Assembly (NCBI GenBank): GCA_028279505.1
Contig: JANQNP010000122.1
Coordinates: 1 to 61,737, forward strand
Source: Dehalococcoidia bacterium
GTDB taxonomy: Bacteria; Chloroflexota; Dehalococcoidia; UBA2979
DNA length: 61,737 bases
Reading direction: 5' to 3'
The translations under genes were made by a program, and so were the position numbers. Below, one piece after another: positions 1 to 8,535 of this stretch (positions within the stretch are counted from its first letter, which is position 1; each line of letters begins with the position of its first letter). The notes under the pieces were generated by a model that saw only the letters and a list, made by a program, of their open reading frames with translations, made no database searches and was not told the origin of the DNA.

Positions 1-41
1 GATCGACGTCGTCCGCCGCGCCCCGAGCGTGGGCTAGCCGC

Positions 42-455
42 CTAGACCGGCCGGAACACCGGGATCGGGTACTCGCCAGACTCCTGCAGCTCGTACTCAA
101 CCTGCACCCGCTGCCCCACGTGCACATCCGTCGAGGGGTTCTCGACCCCCACCACGTTGGAGAGCATCCGGAACCCCTCGTCGAGGTCGATCCACGCGAG
201 GGCGTATGCGCCCAGGTCGGCAAAGGCCGGGTTCCGGTTCTGGCGCACCACCGAGAAGGTGTAGACCTCGCCGGTCCCCGCGGACTCCTTCCGCTCGAGG
301 TTGCTCGACCCGCAGGTCGTGCAGAGCAGCCGAGGCGTGAACACCACCGCGTCGCAGTCGCTGCACTGCTGGTAGGTGAGGCGGCCCGCCTTCACGTTCT
401 CCCAGTACTCCTCGGTGTTCGGCTCCGGGAAGCGGGGCTGTGGTCGGTTTGGCAT
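42..455 (-). CDS. DUF35 / OB-fold zinc-ribbon acyl-CoA-associated protein
   Basis: This 137-residue protein has the DUF35 layout. An N-terminal helix is followed by a rubredoxin-like zinc ribbon with two CxxC pairs (CSDC and CTTC, about residues 26-46), and then an OB-fold ending in a short acidic tail. DUF35 proteins bind thiolase-like enzymes and help them hold acyl-CoA; ChsH2 paired with the Ltp2 aldolase in steroid side-chain degradation is the known example. It lies 40 nt downstream of, and on the same strand as, the thiolase-like gene at 496-1680, so the two probably form one complex. The ATG at 455 is preceded by an AAGGAA ribosome site. The exact substrate cannot be read from sequence. 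Confidence 0.9.
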   Translation of the reverse strand: MPNRPQPRFPEPNTEEYWENVKAGRLTYQQCSDCDAVVFTPRLLCTTCGSSNLERKESAGTGEVYTFSVVRQNRNPAFADLGAYALAWIDLDEGFRMLSNVVGVENPSTDVHVGQRVQVEYELQESGEYPIPVFRPV

Positions 456-495
456 CGCTGGTTCCTTCGATCTGAGTCTGAGGTTGGGGGCGCGC

Positions 496-1680
496 CTAGT
501 CGCGCGCGAGGATGACGGTCCCGGCGGAGTGACTCCCGCCGAGCGCGCCGCCGTTGCCGTGCGCGACCGCGAGCTGGGCGCCGTCGACCTGCGAGGTCGA
601 CTCACCTCGGAGCTGTCGCACGCTCTCGAAGAGCAGGAAGATCCCGCGCATCCCCGGGTGGTTCGAGGAGAGCCCACCGCCGTCGGTGTTGAGCGCCGGC
701 TTCAGCGGGCTGTCGAAGCGCAGCCGCTGGTCCTTCACGAAGTCCTTCACCTCGCCCTTCTTGCAGAAGCCGAGGTCCTCGAGGATCGTCGCGACCGTGA
801 TCGAGAACGAGTCGTAGATCATCGCGATGTCCATCTGGTCGGGGGTGACGCCGGCCTCGGCGAAGGCGATCGGCGCGCCCTGCGCGCCGGCGCTGGTGGT
901 GATGTCGCCACCGTTCTCGCGGTACTTGGTGGCCTCACCGCTGCCGATCAGCCAGACCGGCGGCTTCTTTGTGTCCTTGACGACGTCCTTGGAGGCGATG
1001 ATGAGTGCGCCACCGCCGTCGCTGACCATGCAGCACTCGAGGAGGTGCAGCGGGTCGGCGATGACGCGGGAGTCCATGACGTCCTGAACGGTGATCTCGT
1101 TGACGCCGACGAACTGGAGGTCGGTCATCGCCTGGACGGCGTCCGGGTTGCGCATGGCGTGGTAGCGGGTGGCGACGGAGATCTCGGCGAGCTGCTCGCT
1201 GGTGGTGCCGTACTCGTGCATGTGGCGGTGGGCGACCATCGCGTAGTTGGCGATCAGCGTCTGGCCGTAGGGGGCCTCCATGTTCGGCTGCCAGGCGCCG
1301 CCGCCGGTGGCGCCGCCGGTGCCGATGGGAGTACGCAGCGTGGCGGCCTTGGAGCCGTAGGAGAGCACGGCGACGTTGGTCTTGCCCGCGGCGATGTCGC
1401 GCATGGCGTGGTTGGCCTGGAACTCGTAGGAGGATCCGCCGACCTGGGTGGTGTCGATGACGGTGGGCTTGATGCCGAGGTAGGCGGCGAGGCCGAGTCC
1501 GCCACCACCTTCGCCGTCCTGGGCGTCGTAGAGCCCGTCGATGTCGGTCCACTTCAAGCCAGCGTCGTCGAGCGCAGCCTTGATGGACTTCGCCTTGATC
1601 TGGATTGCGGATACGTCGGGGTCGTAGCGGCTGGGGTACTCGTGTAACCCGACGATCGCCGCCTCGCGTTGCTGGGCCAC
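496..1680 (-). CDS. Thiolase-like protein (SCP-x / Ltp type) lacking the usual nucleophilic cysteine
   Basis: A 394-residue thiolase-fold protein of the acetyl-CoA acetyltransferase / lipid-transfer family. Recognisable parts are the N-terminal half ending in the GGSSYEF segment (about residues 81-87), the CCMVSDGGGA segment and the C-terminal GGGLSSNHPGMRG and AHGNGGALGGSHSAG loops. In true thiolases the position near GGSS carries the acylated cysteine; here it is Gly/Ser, as in Ltp2-type retro-aldolases. The DUF35 partner directly downstream supports that reading. The GTG start at 1680 was chosen because an AGGAGG site lies 6 nt upstream; the frame stays open much further upstream without homology. 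Likely role is C-C bond cleavage or formation on a CoA-linked side chain, an inference from family and neighbour. Confidence 0.9.
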   Translation of the reverse strand: MAQQREAAIVGLHEYPSRYDPDVSAIQIKAKSIKAALDDAGLKWTDIDGLYDAQDGEGGGGLGLAAYLGIKPTVIDTTQVGGSSYEFQANHAMRDIAAGKTNVAVLSYGSKAATLRTPIGTGGATGGGAWQPNMEAPYGQTLIANYAMVAHRHMHEYGTTSEQLAEISVATRYHAMRNPDAVQAMTDLQFVGVNEITVQDVMDSRVIADPLHLLECCMVSDGGGALIIASKDVVKDTKKPPVWLIGSGEATKYRENGGDITTSAGAQGAPIAFAEAGVTPDQMDIAMIYDSFSITVATILEDLGFCKKGEVKDFVKDQRLRFDSPLKPALNTDGGGLSSNHPGMRGIFLLFESVRQLRGESTSQVDGAQLAVAHGNGGALGGSHSAGTVILARD

Positions 1681-1885
1681 GGGGCCTCCTCCTGTTGTGC
1701 CCGCTTTCGGTATCACTCTTGCGATGGGCGCGTCAACGCAGGCCGCTCGACGGACGCCGCGGCGACCATAGGCGGGGCGGCGGCGCGGGCGCCGCCCGCG
1801 AGGCGACACAACCTCGGGTGGGGTGGGGTCCTCGAACGGTTGTTCGGCTAGTGTGCCGCTGCCTGACGCGCGGCACACTCGAGGC

Positions 1886-3619
1886 GTGGACGAACAACCG
1901 CCTTCTTCGCCGCGGGTCGAAGCGATCACCGAGCGGCAGCTCGAGGTGGCGCGGCTGGTCGCGGAGGGGCGCACGAACCCGGAGATCGCGGACGCCCTCG
2001 GCGTGTCGCTCGCGGGGGCGAAGTACCACGTGTCCGAGCTGCTGGGGCGGTTGGGCCTCGAGCGGCGCGAGGAGATCGCGGACTGGTACCGGCGCGAACA
2101 CGGCGGGCGGTCGGTACGCGAGCTGGCCGCGCCACCGGTCGGGTGGCTCATCGGCGGTGGCGCGGTCGCGGTTGGAGCGCTGCTGGTGGTTGCGGCGTTC
2201 GTGCTGCTGCGAGACGAGGCGTCGTCGCCGTACATCGCCGGGCCGGTGGCGAGCGCCCTCGAAACGGTCGAGACGCCGCAGGGGCGGTGGGAGGTGCTGC
2301 CGGCGCCGCCAGTGTTGCTGGAGGATCACTTCGCGGTGGCGCTGGGGGACGGGGAGGTGCTCGTCGGAGGCACCTCGGACGGTGGTTGGACCTCGGTGTG
2401 GGCGTTCGACCTGGATCGTGGCGAATACGAGCAGGTGGCGGAGACAACCGTGTGGCTGGGGGACGCGTTCGCGGTGGGGCGACCGGACGGCCGTGTAACC
2501 GTGGGGCTCACTGAGGCAGCAAGTGTGATCGGTCCACCCGATGGGCGAAGCGTCGACCCTCGAGAGGGGGCCTGCCGGGCGGGTTTCGCTGACGAGCCCA
2601 CGTCCGAGACCGACTTCGGGGTCCGCCGCCTGCGAGAGGAGCTGCGCACCTGGGACCCGGGGGCAGCGGTGCTCTGCCCGCTCGAACTGGACACGTGGGT
2701 ATCGCCGGGAGGATCGCCGAGCGACGAACTCGCCCTCGAAGAGCGCCTGTCCGGCCGCACGGCCGGACTCGGCCTCGACGCGCGAGGCGATCTGCTGATC
2801 GCGACCGAGGGGTCTTACCTGGCAAGCCGTCCGCCCCAAGGCTGGGGGCAGGTCTGGCGGCTCAACGAAGACGGGCACGAGCTGTCGCTCGTCGGGTACG
2901 CCGTCCTGACGGCCGGCGATCTCGGAGATGCCTCGGTCGGGGACTCCGCGTTCGCCTCGATGACGACGGTCGTTGGACCAGAGGTCGTGGCGTTCGCGAC
3001 TGATACCGACCTCGTGACGGTGGACGCCGATAGCGGCGGCTCACAGACGCTCGTCGCCAGCGGAGGCGCCGGGGTCGAGCTGTCGGTCCGCAGCACGGGG
3101 GCGTGGCTCGACGACGGCCGCCTGCTACTGACCGGCGGCTACACGCGCGCGACGTGGGCAGCGCTTCTGGAGTCGCAGCGGGAGCAGGGCGTGACCGTGT
3201 TCCTGGGCGAACGGGCCGATCACTGGCGGCTGCGGCGCGGCGAGTTCGCGGCTGCGGATCGGGTGTTGATCGCGGATCCAGTCAGCGGCGAGGTCACCGA
3301 GGTGGCGGCGATGCCGGCGGCGCGGGTCGCACACACGATGACGGTGCTCAACGACGGGCGGGTGCTGATCGCCGGTGGTGTGCCGTTCGGTGGGTGGTCG
3401 CGGGGGCGGAGCGAGCCGCCCAAGGCACCACCGCCGGTGCTCTATGACCCGGCGACCGACACCTACGAGGAGCTGGTCGATGCTCCCGAGGTACCGCCGC
3501 ACCTGACGGCGACGGCGCTGGGGGATGGGAGTGTGCTGTTCCTCGGGACGGCGTTTGCCGACGCGGGGCGGACGAGCGGGGTGTCGACGGCGATCCGGTT
3601 CACGCCGGCGGCGCCGTAG
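1886..3619 (+). CDS. Membrane-tethered LuxR-type HTH protein with kelch-like beta-propeller domain
   Basis: About 577 residues. Residues 12-70 form a LuxR/GerE helix-turn-helix (RQLEVARLVAEGRTNPEIA and GAKYHVSELLGRLGL). A single transmembrane helix (about 85-110, WLIGGGAVAVGALLVVAAF) follows. The remaining ~450 residues are extracytoplasmic and rich in propeller strands of the HTMTVLNDGRVLIAGG kind. The layout is a one-component regulator in which the outer propeller would sense a ligand and the inner domain bind DNA, similar in logic to ToxR/CadC but with a LuxR HTH. The GTG at 1886 starts just before the HTH, though its ribosome site is weak; a start at 1823 is possible. It is transcribed alone, with a convergent gene downstream. 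Target genes are unknown. Confidence 0.8.
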   Translation: MDEQPPSSPRVEAITERQLEVARLVAEGRTNPEIADALGVSLAGAKYHVSELLGRLGLERREEIADWYRREHGGRSVRELAAPPVGWLIGGGAVAVGALLVVAAFVLLRDEASSPYIAGPVASALETVETPQGRWEVLPAPPVLLEDHFAVALGDGEVLVGGTSDGGWTSVWAFDLDRGEYEQVAETTVWLGDAFAVGRPDGRVTVGLTEAASVIGPPDGRSVDPREGACRAGFADEPTSETDFGVRRLREELRTWDPGAAVLCPLELDTWVSPGGSPSDELALEERLSGRTAGLGLDARGDLLIATEGSYLASRPPQGWGQVWRLNEDGHELSLVGYAVLTAGDLGDASVGDSAFASMTTVVGPEVVAFATDTDLVTVDADSGGSQTLVASGGAGVELSVRSTGAWLDDGRLLLTGGYTRATWAALLESQREQGVTVFLGERADHWRLRRGEFAAADRVLIADPVSGEVTEVAAMPAARVAHTMTVLNDGRVLIAGGVPFGGWSRGRSEPPKAPPPVLYDPATDTYEELVDAPEVPPHLTATALGDGSVLFLGTAFADAGRTSGVSTAIRFTPAAP

Positions 3620-3679
3620 GGGGCACGCGGCTGGTCGCCAGCCGGCGTGTGTGGGGACCTCGAAGGCAGCGGATCGTGA

Positions 3680-4246
3680 TCAGCCCTGGGGTTCCTCGGA
3701 TGTGGGAGCGCCCGTCGAGGTCGCGCTGGCCGCGTCTTGCTCGGCGCGTTGGGTCGAGGCGAGGCCGATGAAGAAGAGGAATTCGATGGACGCCTGGGCG
3801 ATGAGGACGATCAAGCCGGCGACGTAGATCGCCTGGCCGCGCGGGACGCCGAGGTCGAAGGCGCTGAGCCACAGGGCCACTCCCATGATGACGGAGACGG
3901 CGGAGGCGCCGTAGATGGCGATGACGTTGAGCAGCGGGATGGAGAGTTCCTGGTGCGAGGCCCAGTCGCGGCGGTCGCCGAGTAGTGCGAGCGCGTTGCC
4001 GACGATGAACCAGGATCCGAGCAGCACGGCGCAGACGATCCAGATGGTGCCCTCGTCCCAGTCGGCGAGGGCCATGGGGAGGGGGAGCAGCGCGAGGAAG
4101 ACGGCCAAGAGGCTGTTGGCGACGAGGAACCAGAGGACGCGCAGCTCGGTTGCGGTCCAACGGAGGCTGAGGACGACGGCGATGCCGGAGAAGCCTGCGA
4201 GGGTGACCGAGACCTCGGCGAGGTTGAACAGGACTCCTTCGTTCAC
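3680..4246 (-). CDS. Small multi-pass membrane protein of unknown function
   Basis: A 188-residue protein with about five or six hydrophobic helices (for example FSGIAVVLSL, WFLVANSLLAVFLALLPLP, IWIVCAVLLGSWFIVG, AIYVAGLIVLIAQASIEFLFF) and a hydrophilic C-terminus rich in A, S, T and E. The GTG at 4246 is supported by AAGGAGG 8 nt upstream; upstream in-frame codons belong to the spacer. It lies 94 nt downstream of the phosphotransferase gene on the same strand and may be cotranscribed with it. I do not recognise a family, and no catalytic residues stand out. Confidence 0.75.
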   Translation of the reverse strand: MNEGVLFNLAEVSVTLAGFSGIAVVLSLRWTATELRVLWFLVANSLLAVFLALLPLPMALADWDEGTIWIVCAVLLGSWFIVGNALALLGDRRDWASHQELSIPLLNVIAIYGASAVSVIMGVALWLSAFDLGVPRGQAIYVAGLIVLIAQASIEFLFFIGLASTQRAEQDAASATSTGAPTSEEPQG

Positions 4247-4340
4247 GACGACCGCCTCCTTGATGCGCGTTGCGCGCGAGCATAGGGGCACCCGGGAACG
4301 CGCGAGTACGACTCACCAGTCGGAGGTGCGCTCCGCGCGA

Positions 4341-5339
4341 TCAGACCCTGGAGGCGATGGAGCGGGCGTAGGCGTCGAAGCGGCGGCGGACGGTTGCTTT
4401 CGTGAGGGTGGTGAGGCCGAGGTCGTGCCACTGGGAGAGTGAGCCGATGTCGGCGTGGTGCAGCGTCTCGACGACGCCGAGGGCGTCCCAGACGGGGTGC
4501 TGCTCGCGGCCGAGGGCGGCCTCGGCGTGGGCGCGGAAGCGCTCGGCGACCTTGACCCCGTGCGAGACGACGAGGTTCTGGCGCGCCCAGGCGACATCGA
4601 TGCCGGGCGGGCCGATGCGAGCGTTGGTCCAGTCGACGACGCCGGTGAGCCGGCCGCGGGACCAGAGGACGTTCATGGGGTGGTAGTCGCGGTGGATGAA
4701 GCGGTGCCGCCCGTCGTTACTCGATTGGCTCGGGCGGGGGCCGCGGGCGAGGGCGATGACGGTGGCCCAGGCCTCGGGAGCGCGGGTCCAGCGCGGCGGT
4801 GTAAGGGCATCGAGGTCGATCCAGGGGACGTAGCGCTCGACGCCGGCGAGGTCGTCGCCGGTGACGGCGTGGATCGCGGGGAGCGCTTCGGCCTGCTGGC
4901 GGAGCCAGGCGTCGAGGTCGCGGGGCTGGAGGTTGGGGCGGCCGGGGAGCCTCGAAAGGAGGAGCGCGGGGACGTCGGTGGCGGCGCCGGTGAGGTCGGC
5001 GGCGATCAGCTCGGGGGTGGGTACGTCGGCGCGGGCGGCGATGCCGAGGTGTCGAGCCTCATCGGCGGGGGCGTTGGGCTCGTTGGCGATCCAGTCGCCG
5101 ACGAAGCGGCGGAGGACGACGCGGTCGCGGCGCCCTCGGGAGGTCTCGATGGTGAGGAGGTGGGTGGCGGCGGCGCTGCCGCCGAGCAGACGGCGAACGG
5201 CGACGACGCGGCGGCGTGAGCCGAGCTGGGACGCCGCCCAGCGGAGGGTCGCCTGCGGCGGACGGGCGCGGAAGGCAGGAGGGACACGGTCGCGGCGGCG
5301 GGGGCCGGCGCGATCGCGGGTGGGGGTGGATCGGGGCAT
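4341..5339 (-). CDS. APH-family phosphotransferase (aminoglycoside/choline kinase-like)
   Basis: A 332-residue kinase-like protein of the APH/choline kinase superfamily. The Brenner-type catalytic loop HRDYHPMNVLW and the metal-binding DWTNARIGPPGIDVAW segment are intact, and an N-terminal lobe (RRVVAVRRLLGGSAAATHLL, then VVLRRF as the lysine/arginine strand) precedes them. Members phosphorylate small hydroxylated molecules; the family does not reveal the substrate, and an antibiotic-resistance role should not be assumed. The first ~25 residues are basic and may be over-called. The next gene downstream on this strand is the small membrane protein at 3680-4246. Confidence 0.88.
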   Translation of the reverse strand: MPRSTPTRDRAGPRRRDRVPPAFRARPPQATLRWAASQLGSRRRVVAVRRLLGGSAAATHLLTIETSRGRRDRVVLRRFVGDWIANEPNAPADEARHLGIAARADVPTPELIAADLTGAATDVPALLLSRLPGRPNLQPRDLDAWLRQQAEALPAIHAVTGDDLAGVERYVPWIDLDALTPPRWTRAPEAWATVIALARGPRPSQSSNDGRHRFIHRDYHPMNVLWSRGRLTGVVDWTNARIGPPGIDVAWARQNLVVSHGVKVAERFRAHAEAALGREQHPVWDALGVVETLHHADIGSLSQWHDLGLTTLTKATVRRRFDAYARSIASRV

Positions 5340-5555
5340 CGGAGGTCCTCGAGAGCTTCGCCTACTCAGCGGAAGGTTGGCACAAGGAAGTGGGCGGGGG
5401 GTGCGGGCTGGGCGGCGCGCGGAAGCAGGGTCACGAACACCGCGCCTTCGGCGGGGGAGGCCGAAGGCGCGCCTTCGACGAATGCTTGGAAGTCTCTCGG
5501 CTGGCCGATTCGTCTTCGGCGTTGTCGGCGGAAGTTAGGTAGATCCCGCCCGGTC

Positions 5556-5620
5556 GTCCTGATCGCCCTACGGGCGAGGCCCACCCCGAATACCCAGCGG
5601 GGCTCCGGCCCGCACCCCGA
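5556..5620. repeat. Dispersed intergenic palindromic repeat, copy A
   Basis: This copy carries the module GATCGCCCTACGGGCGAGG followed by CCCACCCCGAATACCCAG and an imperfect hairpin GCGGGGC-TCC-GGCCCGC (5597-5613) ending in ACCCC. The first module recurs at 8469-8492; the second recurs near-identically at 17815-17868 and 32465-32516. It lies between a kinase gene and pepC, outside any coding sequence. Spread in spacers and palindromic content fit a REP-like or non-autonomous element; the mobilising protein is not in the window. Confidence 0.6.
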
Positions 5621-5701
5621 GACCGGATCGCTTCGCGTCGCGGAACAACCCGGAGCGGTCGGCTCGAACGCACATGCACCCCGGAGGCCTGGTTGGGCCT
5701 C

Positions 5702-5717
5702 GGGGGGGGGGGGGGGG
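5702..5717. repeat. Homopolymeric G16 tract
   Basis: Sixteen consecutive guanines on the + strand, immediately 3' of pepC. On the pepC mRNA this is a C16 run just past the stop codon. Such tracts slip in replication and are also prone to sequencing error, so the true length may vary. Confidence 0.8.
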
Positions 5718-5730
5718 CGCGCCTCGGGTG

Positions 5731-7119
5731 TCAGCCGGCGAGGGCGCCCATGGGGTCCCACGGGGGGAGGACGATGGGGTCCTGGGCGAGGGCGTCCTGG
5801 AGCTCGGCGGGGAGGTCTTCGCGGCGGACGGCGATCTCGAACATGTACTGGTCGTACCAGGAGTCGTTCATGACGTAGAAGCCCTTGCGGCCGTTCTTCT
5901 CGCCCCAGGAGTTTTCGACGCGCCAGCGGCGGGGGGCGCCGTCGACGACGTCGACGCCGGTGAAGAGCATGGCGTGGGTCATGAAGGTCTGGTGGAAACG
6001 GAGACGCTCGGACTTGTCGAGGTCGAATTCCGCGCCGTAGAGGGAGCCGTAGTCGTACATGCTGGCGTCCCAGATGCCGAGGTCGCGCTGCATCATCTTG
6101 CCGACGTCGCAGCCCATCCAGACGGGTTCGCCGCGCTCGACGATGGAGTTCATCGTGAGCTGCTTCATGAGGTCGATCTCGACGTTGAGGTAGCGGACGG
6201 GGGCGCCGCCGACGACGTTGCCGAGGTATTCGACGGTGAAGGTACGGCCGTAGGGGCTGCCGGGGCGCGGGTCGTTGACCAGGCAGACGTAGTCGTCGAA
6301 GGGGATGTCGACGTACTTGTCGGCGAAGGCCTGGGGGGTCATTTCGCCGTCGCGGTGGAAGGTGTCGTCCTTGTCGTTCCACTGCCAGTCGAAGCGCTCC
6401 GGCGGGGTGCCGAGGTGGATCGAGAGGATGCGGAAGACCTGGTCGAGGGTGGCGTTCTTGGCTTCGCGGAGGGCCTGGATGGAGGCGCCGTCCTCGCGGA
6501 GACCTCGGATGTCACGGGCGCCCTCGCGTAGGCGTTCCACGAGGTGGCGGTTCATGGGCATGGTGCGCTCGGAACTGATGGTCTCCGGCATGACGGACTT
6601 GGGGGCGAGGCCGTACTTGTTGACGAGGCTGGCGAACATGTTCCACTGGCCGCCGTCGTCGACGGGGTGGTCGAGCAGCCATGCGACGACGCGGTCGTCG
6701 ATGGGGCGGTCCGAGGTCTCGATCATGGCCTCGAGGAAGTAGTTGGCGCGTTCGAACTTGTCCCAGAAGAAGAGGTAGGTCTGAGAGAACTCGAAGCCCT
6801 TGAGCTCCATCTGCTCCATGGCGCCGACGCGGAAGAGGTTCATACCGGCGAAGAGCCAGCAGCGACCGGATTGCTTCTGATCGGTGACGGCCCACTTGTC
6901 GAGCAGGTGGGAGAAGGTGTGGTCGGTCGTGGTGACGACATCGCGGTTGACGGCGATCTCGTCGATCGCGGTGCGGGTGACGGCGTTCTGAGCGATGCGG
7001 TTCCGAGGCTCGGCGTCAAAGGCGTCGCGGAGTCCGGCGATCTGGGCGGCGCCGAGGGCACCTTCGGCGGCGACGTGGTCGCCGGAATCATCGGTCCTGG
7101 TAGCGGTCTCGAGGGTCAT
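5731..7119 (-). CDS. pepC: Aminopeptidase C / bleomycin hydrolase (peptidase C1B)
   Basis: A 462-residue papain-fold cytosolic aminopeptidase of family C1B. The catalytic triad is visible: Cys87 in QKQSGRCWLFAG, His in FMTHAMLFTGV and Asn in VENSWGEKNG. The length matches PepC/bleomycin hydrolases (about 440-470), which form hexameric barrels and trim peptides from the N-terminus. The ATG at 7119 begins a typical N-terminal helix; the ribosome site is weak (GGGCAA). No neighbour shares the strand closely, so it is probably monocistronic, ending near the G16 tract. Confidence 0.95.
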   Translation of the reverse strand: MTLETATRTDDSGDHVAAEGALGAAQIAGLRDAFDAEPRNRIAQNAVTRTAIDEIAVNRDVVTTTDHTFSHLLDKWAVTDQKQSGRCWLFAGMNLFRVGAMEQMELKGFEFSQTYLFFWDKFERANYFLEAMIETSDRPIDDRVVAWLLDHPVDDGGQWNMFASLVNKYGLAPKSVMPETISSERTMPMNRHLVERLREGARDIRGLREDGASIQALREAKNATLDQVFRILSIHLGTPPERFDWQWNDKDDTFHRDGEMTPQAFADKYVDIPFDDYVCLVNDPRPGSPYGRTFTVEYLGNVVGGAPVRYLNVEIDLMKQLTMNSIVERGEPVWMGCDVGKMMQRDLGIWDASMYDYGSLYGAEFDLDKSERLRFHQTFMTHAMLFTGVDVVDGAPRRWRVENSWGEKNGRKGFYVMNDSWYDQYMFEIAVRREDLPAELQDALAQDPIVLPPWDPMGALAG

Positions 7120-7326
7120 TGATTGCCCATTCAGGGTGTCTGCCGGCGCGCCCCGGCGGTAGGAGTGGCTTCACCGATCATACTGGTCCGGGAGTTTCGC
7201 CAGAACCTCACCGGGGCCTAAAACTGCGAGAACGCAGGCGTATGCCTGACCTATATTCGGCACGCAGCCGCTGTTCCATCAGGGTTGCGTCAGGATCGCG
7301 GTAGCGAGGCCGGGGAGTGCGCGTCG

Positions 7327-8406
7327 ATGGGTGATCCGACGGCCCGAGCGGCCACGCTCGCCGATCTGCCCGGGATGCTGGAGGTGATCGAAGCGGCGTT
7401 CCCGACGTGGCCGCCGATGGAGGTTCCGGCCTCAAACGCGGAGCACCTGCGCTGGAAGCTGGGTCCGGGCGGGGACGCGGCGATCGGCGAGCACATCCTG
7501 GTGGAGCTGGACGGACGCGTGGTGGCAGTGCGGCTGAAGTGGAGCGGCGATGCCCAGGTGGGCAGCGAGCAGTACACCTGGGAGCAGAGCGCCGACATGG
7601 CGGTGCATCCCGACTTCCAGGGGCGCGGGATCTCGCGGGTGCTGAGCGAGCTGCGTGATCGCGGGTTCAAGGAGCACGGGACGGTGGGGCTGGGGACGCG
7701 GAGCCACCACGCGGCCGTGCAGCACATGGATGGTCCCCGGCGGAACCAGCGTCCGCTGACGGTGTGGACGCGCCAGCGGACGGCGCGGGCGTTCGTGGCG
7801 GCGCATCGCCGCGCGGGCGGGGTGCGGCAGGTGGCGTCGGCCCTCGGAGGGGTGTTGCGGCAGCGGCGGGTGCGTGGGCGCGCGGAGCTGGAGATCGCGC
7901 GCGGGTCGGTGGCTGTCCTCGATCGGTTCGACGAGGCGACGGATGCGCTGTGGGCGGAGGCGCGGGGGGAGTTCGAGGTGGGGACGCACCGGCTCGCGGA
8001 GCGGCAGAACTGGCGGCACCTCGATGCTCGGGGTGGGCGCACGGTGGTACTGGCGCTCGCGGACGATGCGCGGTGCCTCGGGTATGCGGTGTTCAAGCCG
8101 AACGGTGGGGTGGTGAACGTGGTGGACGTGCTCGCGGCGCCGGGGCGGACGGCGGTGGTGGCGGCGCTCCTCGACGCCGGGGTGCATTGCCTTGGGGCCG
8201 AGGGGTACACGCGGTTCGCGAGCTGGTTGCCGAGCGGGCATGCGTACGAGGCGGGGTTTCGAGGGGCGGGGTTCCTCGAAACGGGGCAGCGGGCGTACGG
8301 GTTCGCGAACCAGCTGTACGACGATGGGCCGCCCGAGGCGCAGCGGTTGTTGCGCGAACCGGGGACGCGCTTCCACATCACGATGAGCGACTTCGACTAC
8401 TTCTAG
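7327..8406 (+). CDS. GNAT-family N-acetyltransferase, two-domain
   Basis: About 359 residues. The N-terminal half is a GNAT domain with the acetyl-CoA loop DMAVHPDFQGRGISRVLSEL. The C-terminal half (about 200-359) looks like a second, degenerate GNAT-like fold (HLDARGGRTVVLALADDARC, then GYAVFKPNGG). This duplicated layout is shared with Eis-like and other tandem GNAT enzymes, and the acceptor is unknown. The ATG at 7327 has GGGGAG 9 nt upstream. It stands alone between pepC (divergent) and the DinB-like gene (convergent). Confidence 0.85.
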   Translation: MGDPTARAATLADLPGMLEVIEAAFPTWPPMEVPASNAEHLRWKLGPGGDAAIGEHILVELDGRVVAVRLKWSGDAQVGSEQYTWEQSADMAVHPDFQGRGISRVLSELRDRGFKEHGTVGLGTRSHHAAVQHMDGPRRNQRPLTVWTRQRTARAFVAAHRRAGGVRQVASALGGVLRQRRVRGRAELEIARGSVAVLDRFDEATDALWAEARGEFEVGTHRLAERQNWRHLDARGGRTVVLALADDARCLGYAVFKPNGGVVNVVDVLAAPGRTAVVAALLDAGVHCLGAEGYTRFASWLPSGHAYEAGFRGAGFLETGQRAYGFANQLYDDGPPEAQRLLREPGTRFHITMSDFDYF

Positions 8407-8427
8407 TCGAGGGGAGGAGACGGCGGG

Positions 8428-8444
8428 CGCGGGCTTAGCCCGCG
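8428..8444 (+). terminator. Stem-loop after the GNAT gene, also part of the dispersed repeat
   Basis: A perfect 7-bp hairpin CGCGGGC-TTA-GCCCGCG lies 22 nt past the GNAT stop codon. It is followed by ACGTCTCTCG rather than a clean T-run, so rho-independent activity is uncertain. The hairpin and its CCCACCC tail match the dispersed repeat. Confidence 0.45.
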
Positions 8445-8495
8445 ACGTCTCTCGTCCCACCCTTCTTCCTGATCGCCCGACGGGCGAGGCCCACC
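8428..8495. repeat. Dispersed intergenic palindromic repeat, copy B
   Basis: A hairpin (8428-8444), then TCCCACCC, then CCTGATCGCCCGACGGGCG and AGGCCCACCC. The second half is almost identical to 5558-5586. It sits between convergent genes. Confidence 0.6.
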
Positions 8496-8535
8496 CTTAG
8501 TCGAAATGAGGGCGGCGGGACCGTGGTAGCGGTGT

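Larger units (their letters stand above)
5340..5730. other. Intergenic region with a dispersed repeat copy and a G16 tract
   Basis: No gene is seen in these ~390 bases. They hold one copy of the dispersed palindromic repeat (5556-5620) described separately and a run of 16 guanines at 5702-5717, ending 13 nt before the PepC stop codon. Confidence 0.6.

Noticed and set aside
2..37. Possible 3' end of a + strand gene (a short open frame ending in TAG)
   Set aside because: Only eleven codons are visible, with no recognisable motif; the frame could be chance.
376..1647. A 423-codon + strand frame antisense to the thiolase-like gene
   Set aside because: Composition is the Gly/Val/Asp/Arg-rich shadow typical of high-GC antisense frames; the minus strand encodes a recognisable thiolase.
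4341..5339. Aminoglycoside resistance gene
   Set aside because: The APH fold is clear but is shared with many metabolic kinases, and the sequence has no signature of a known resistance subgroup.
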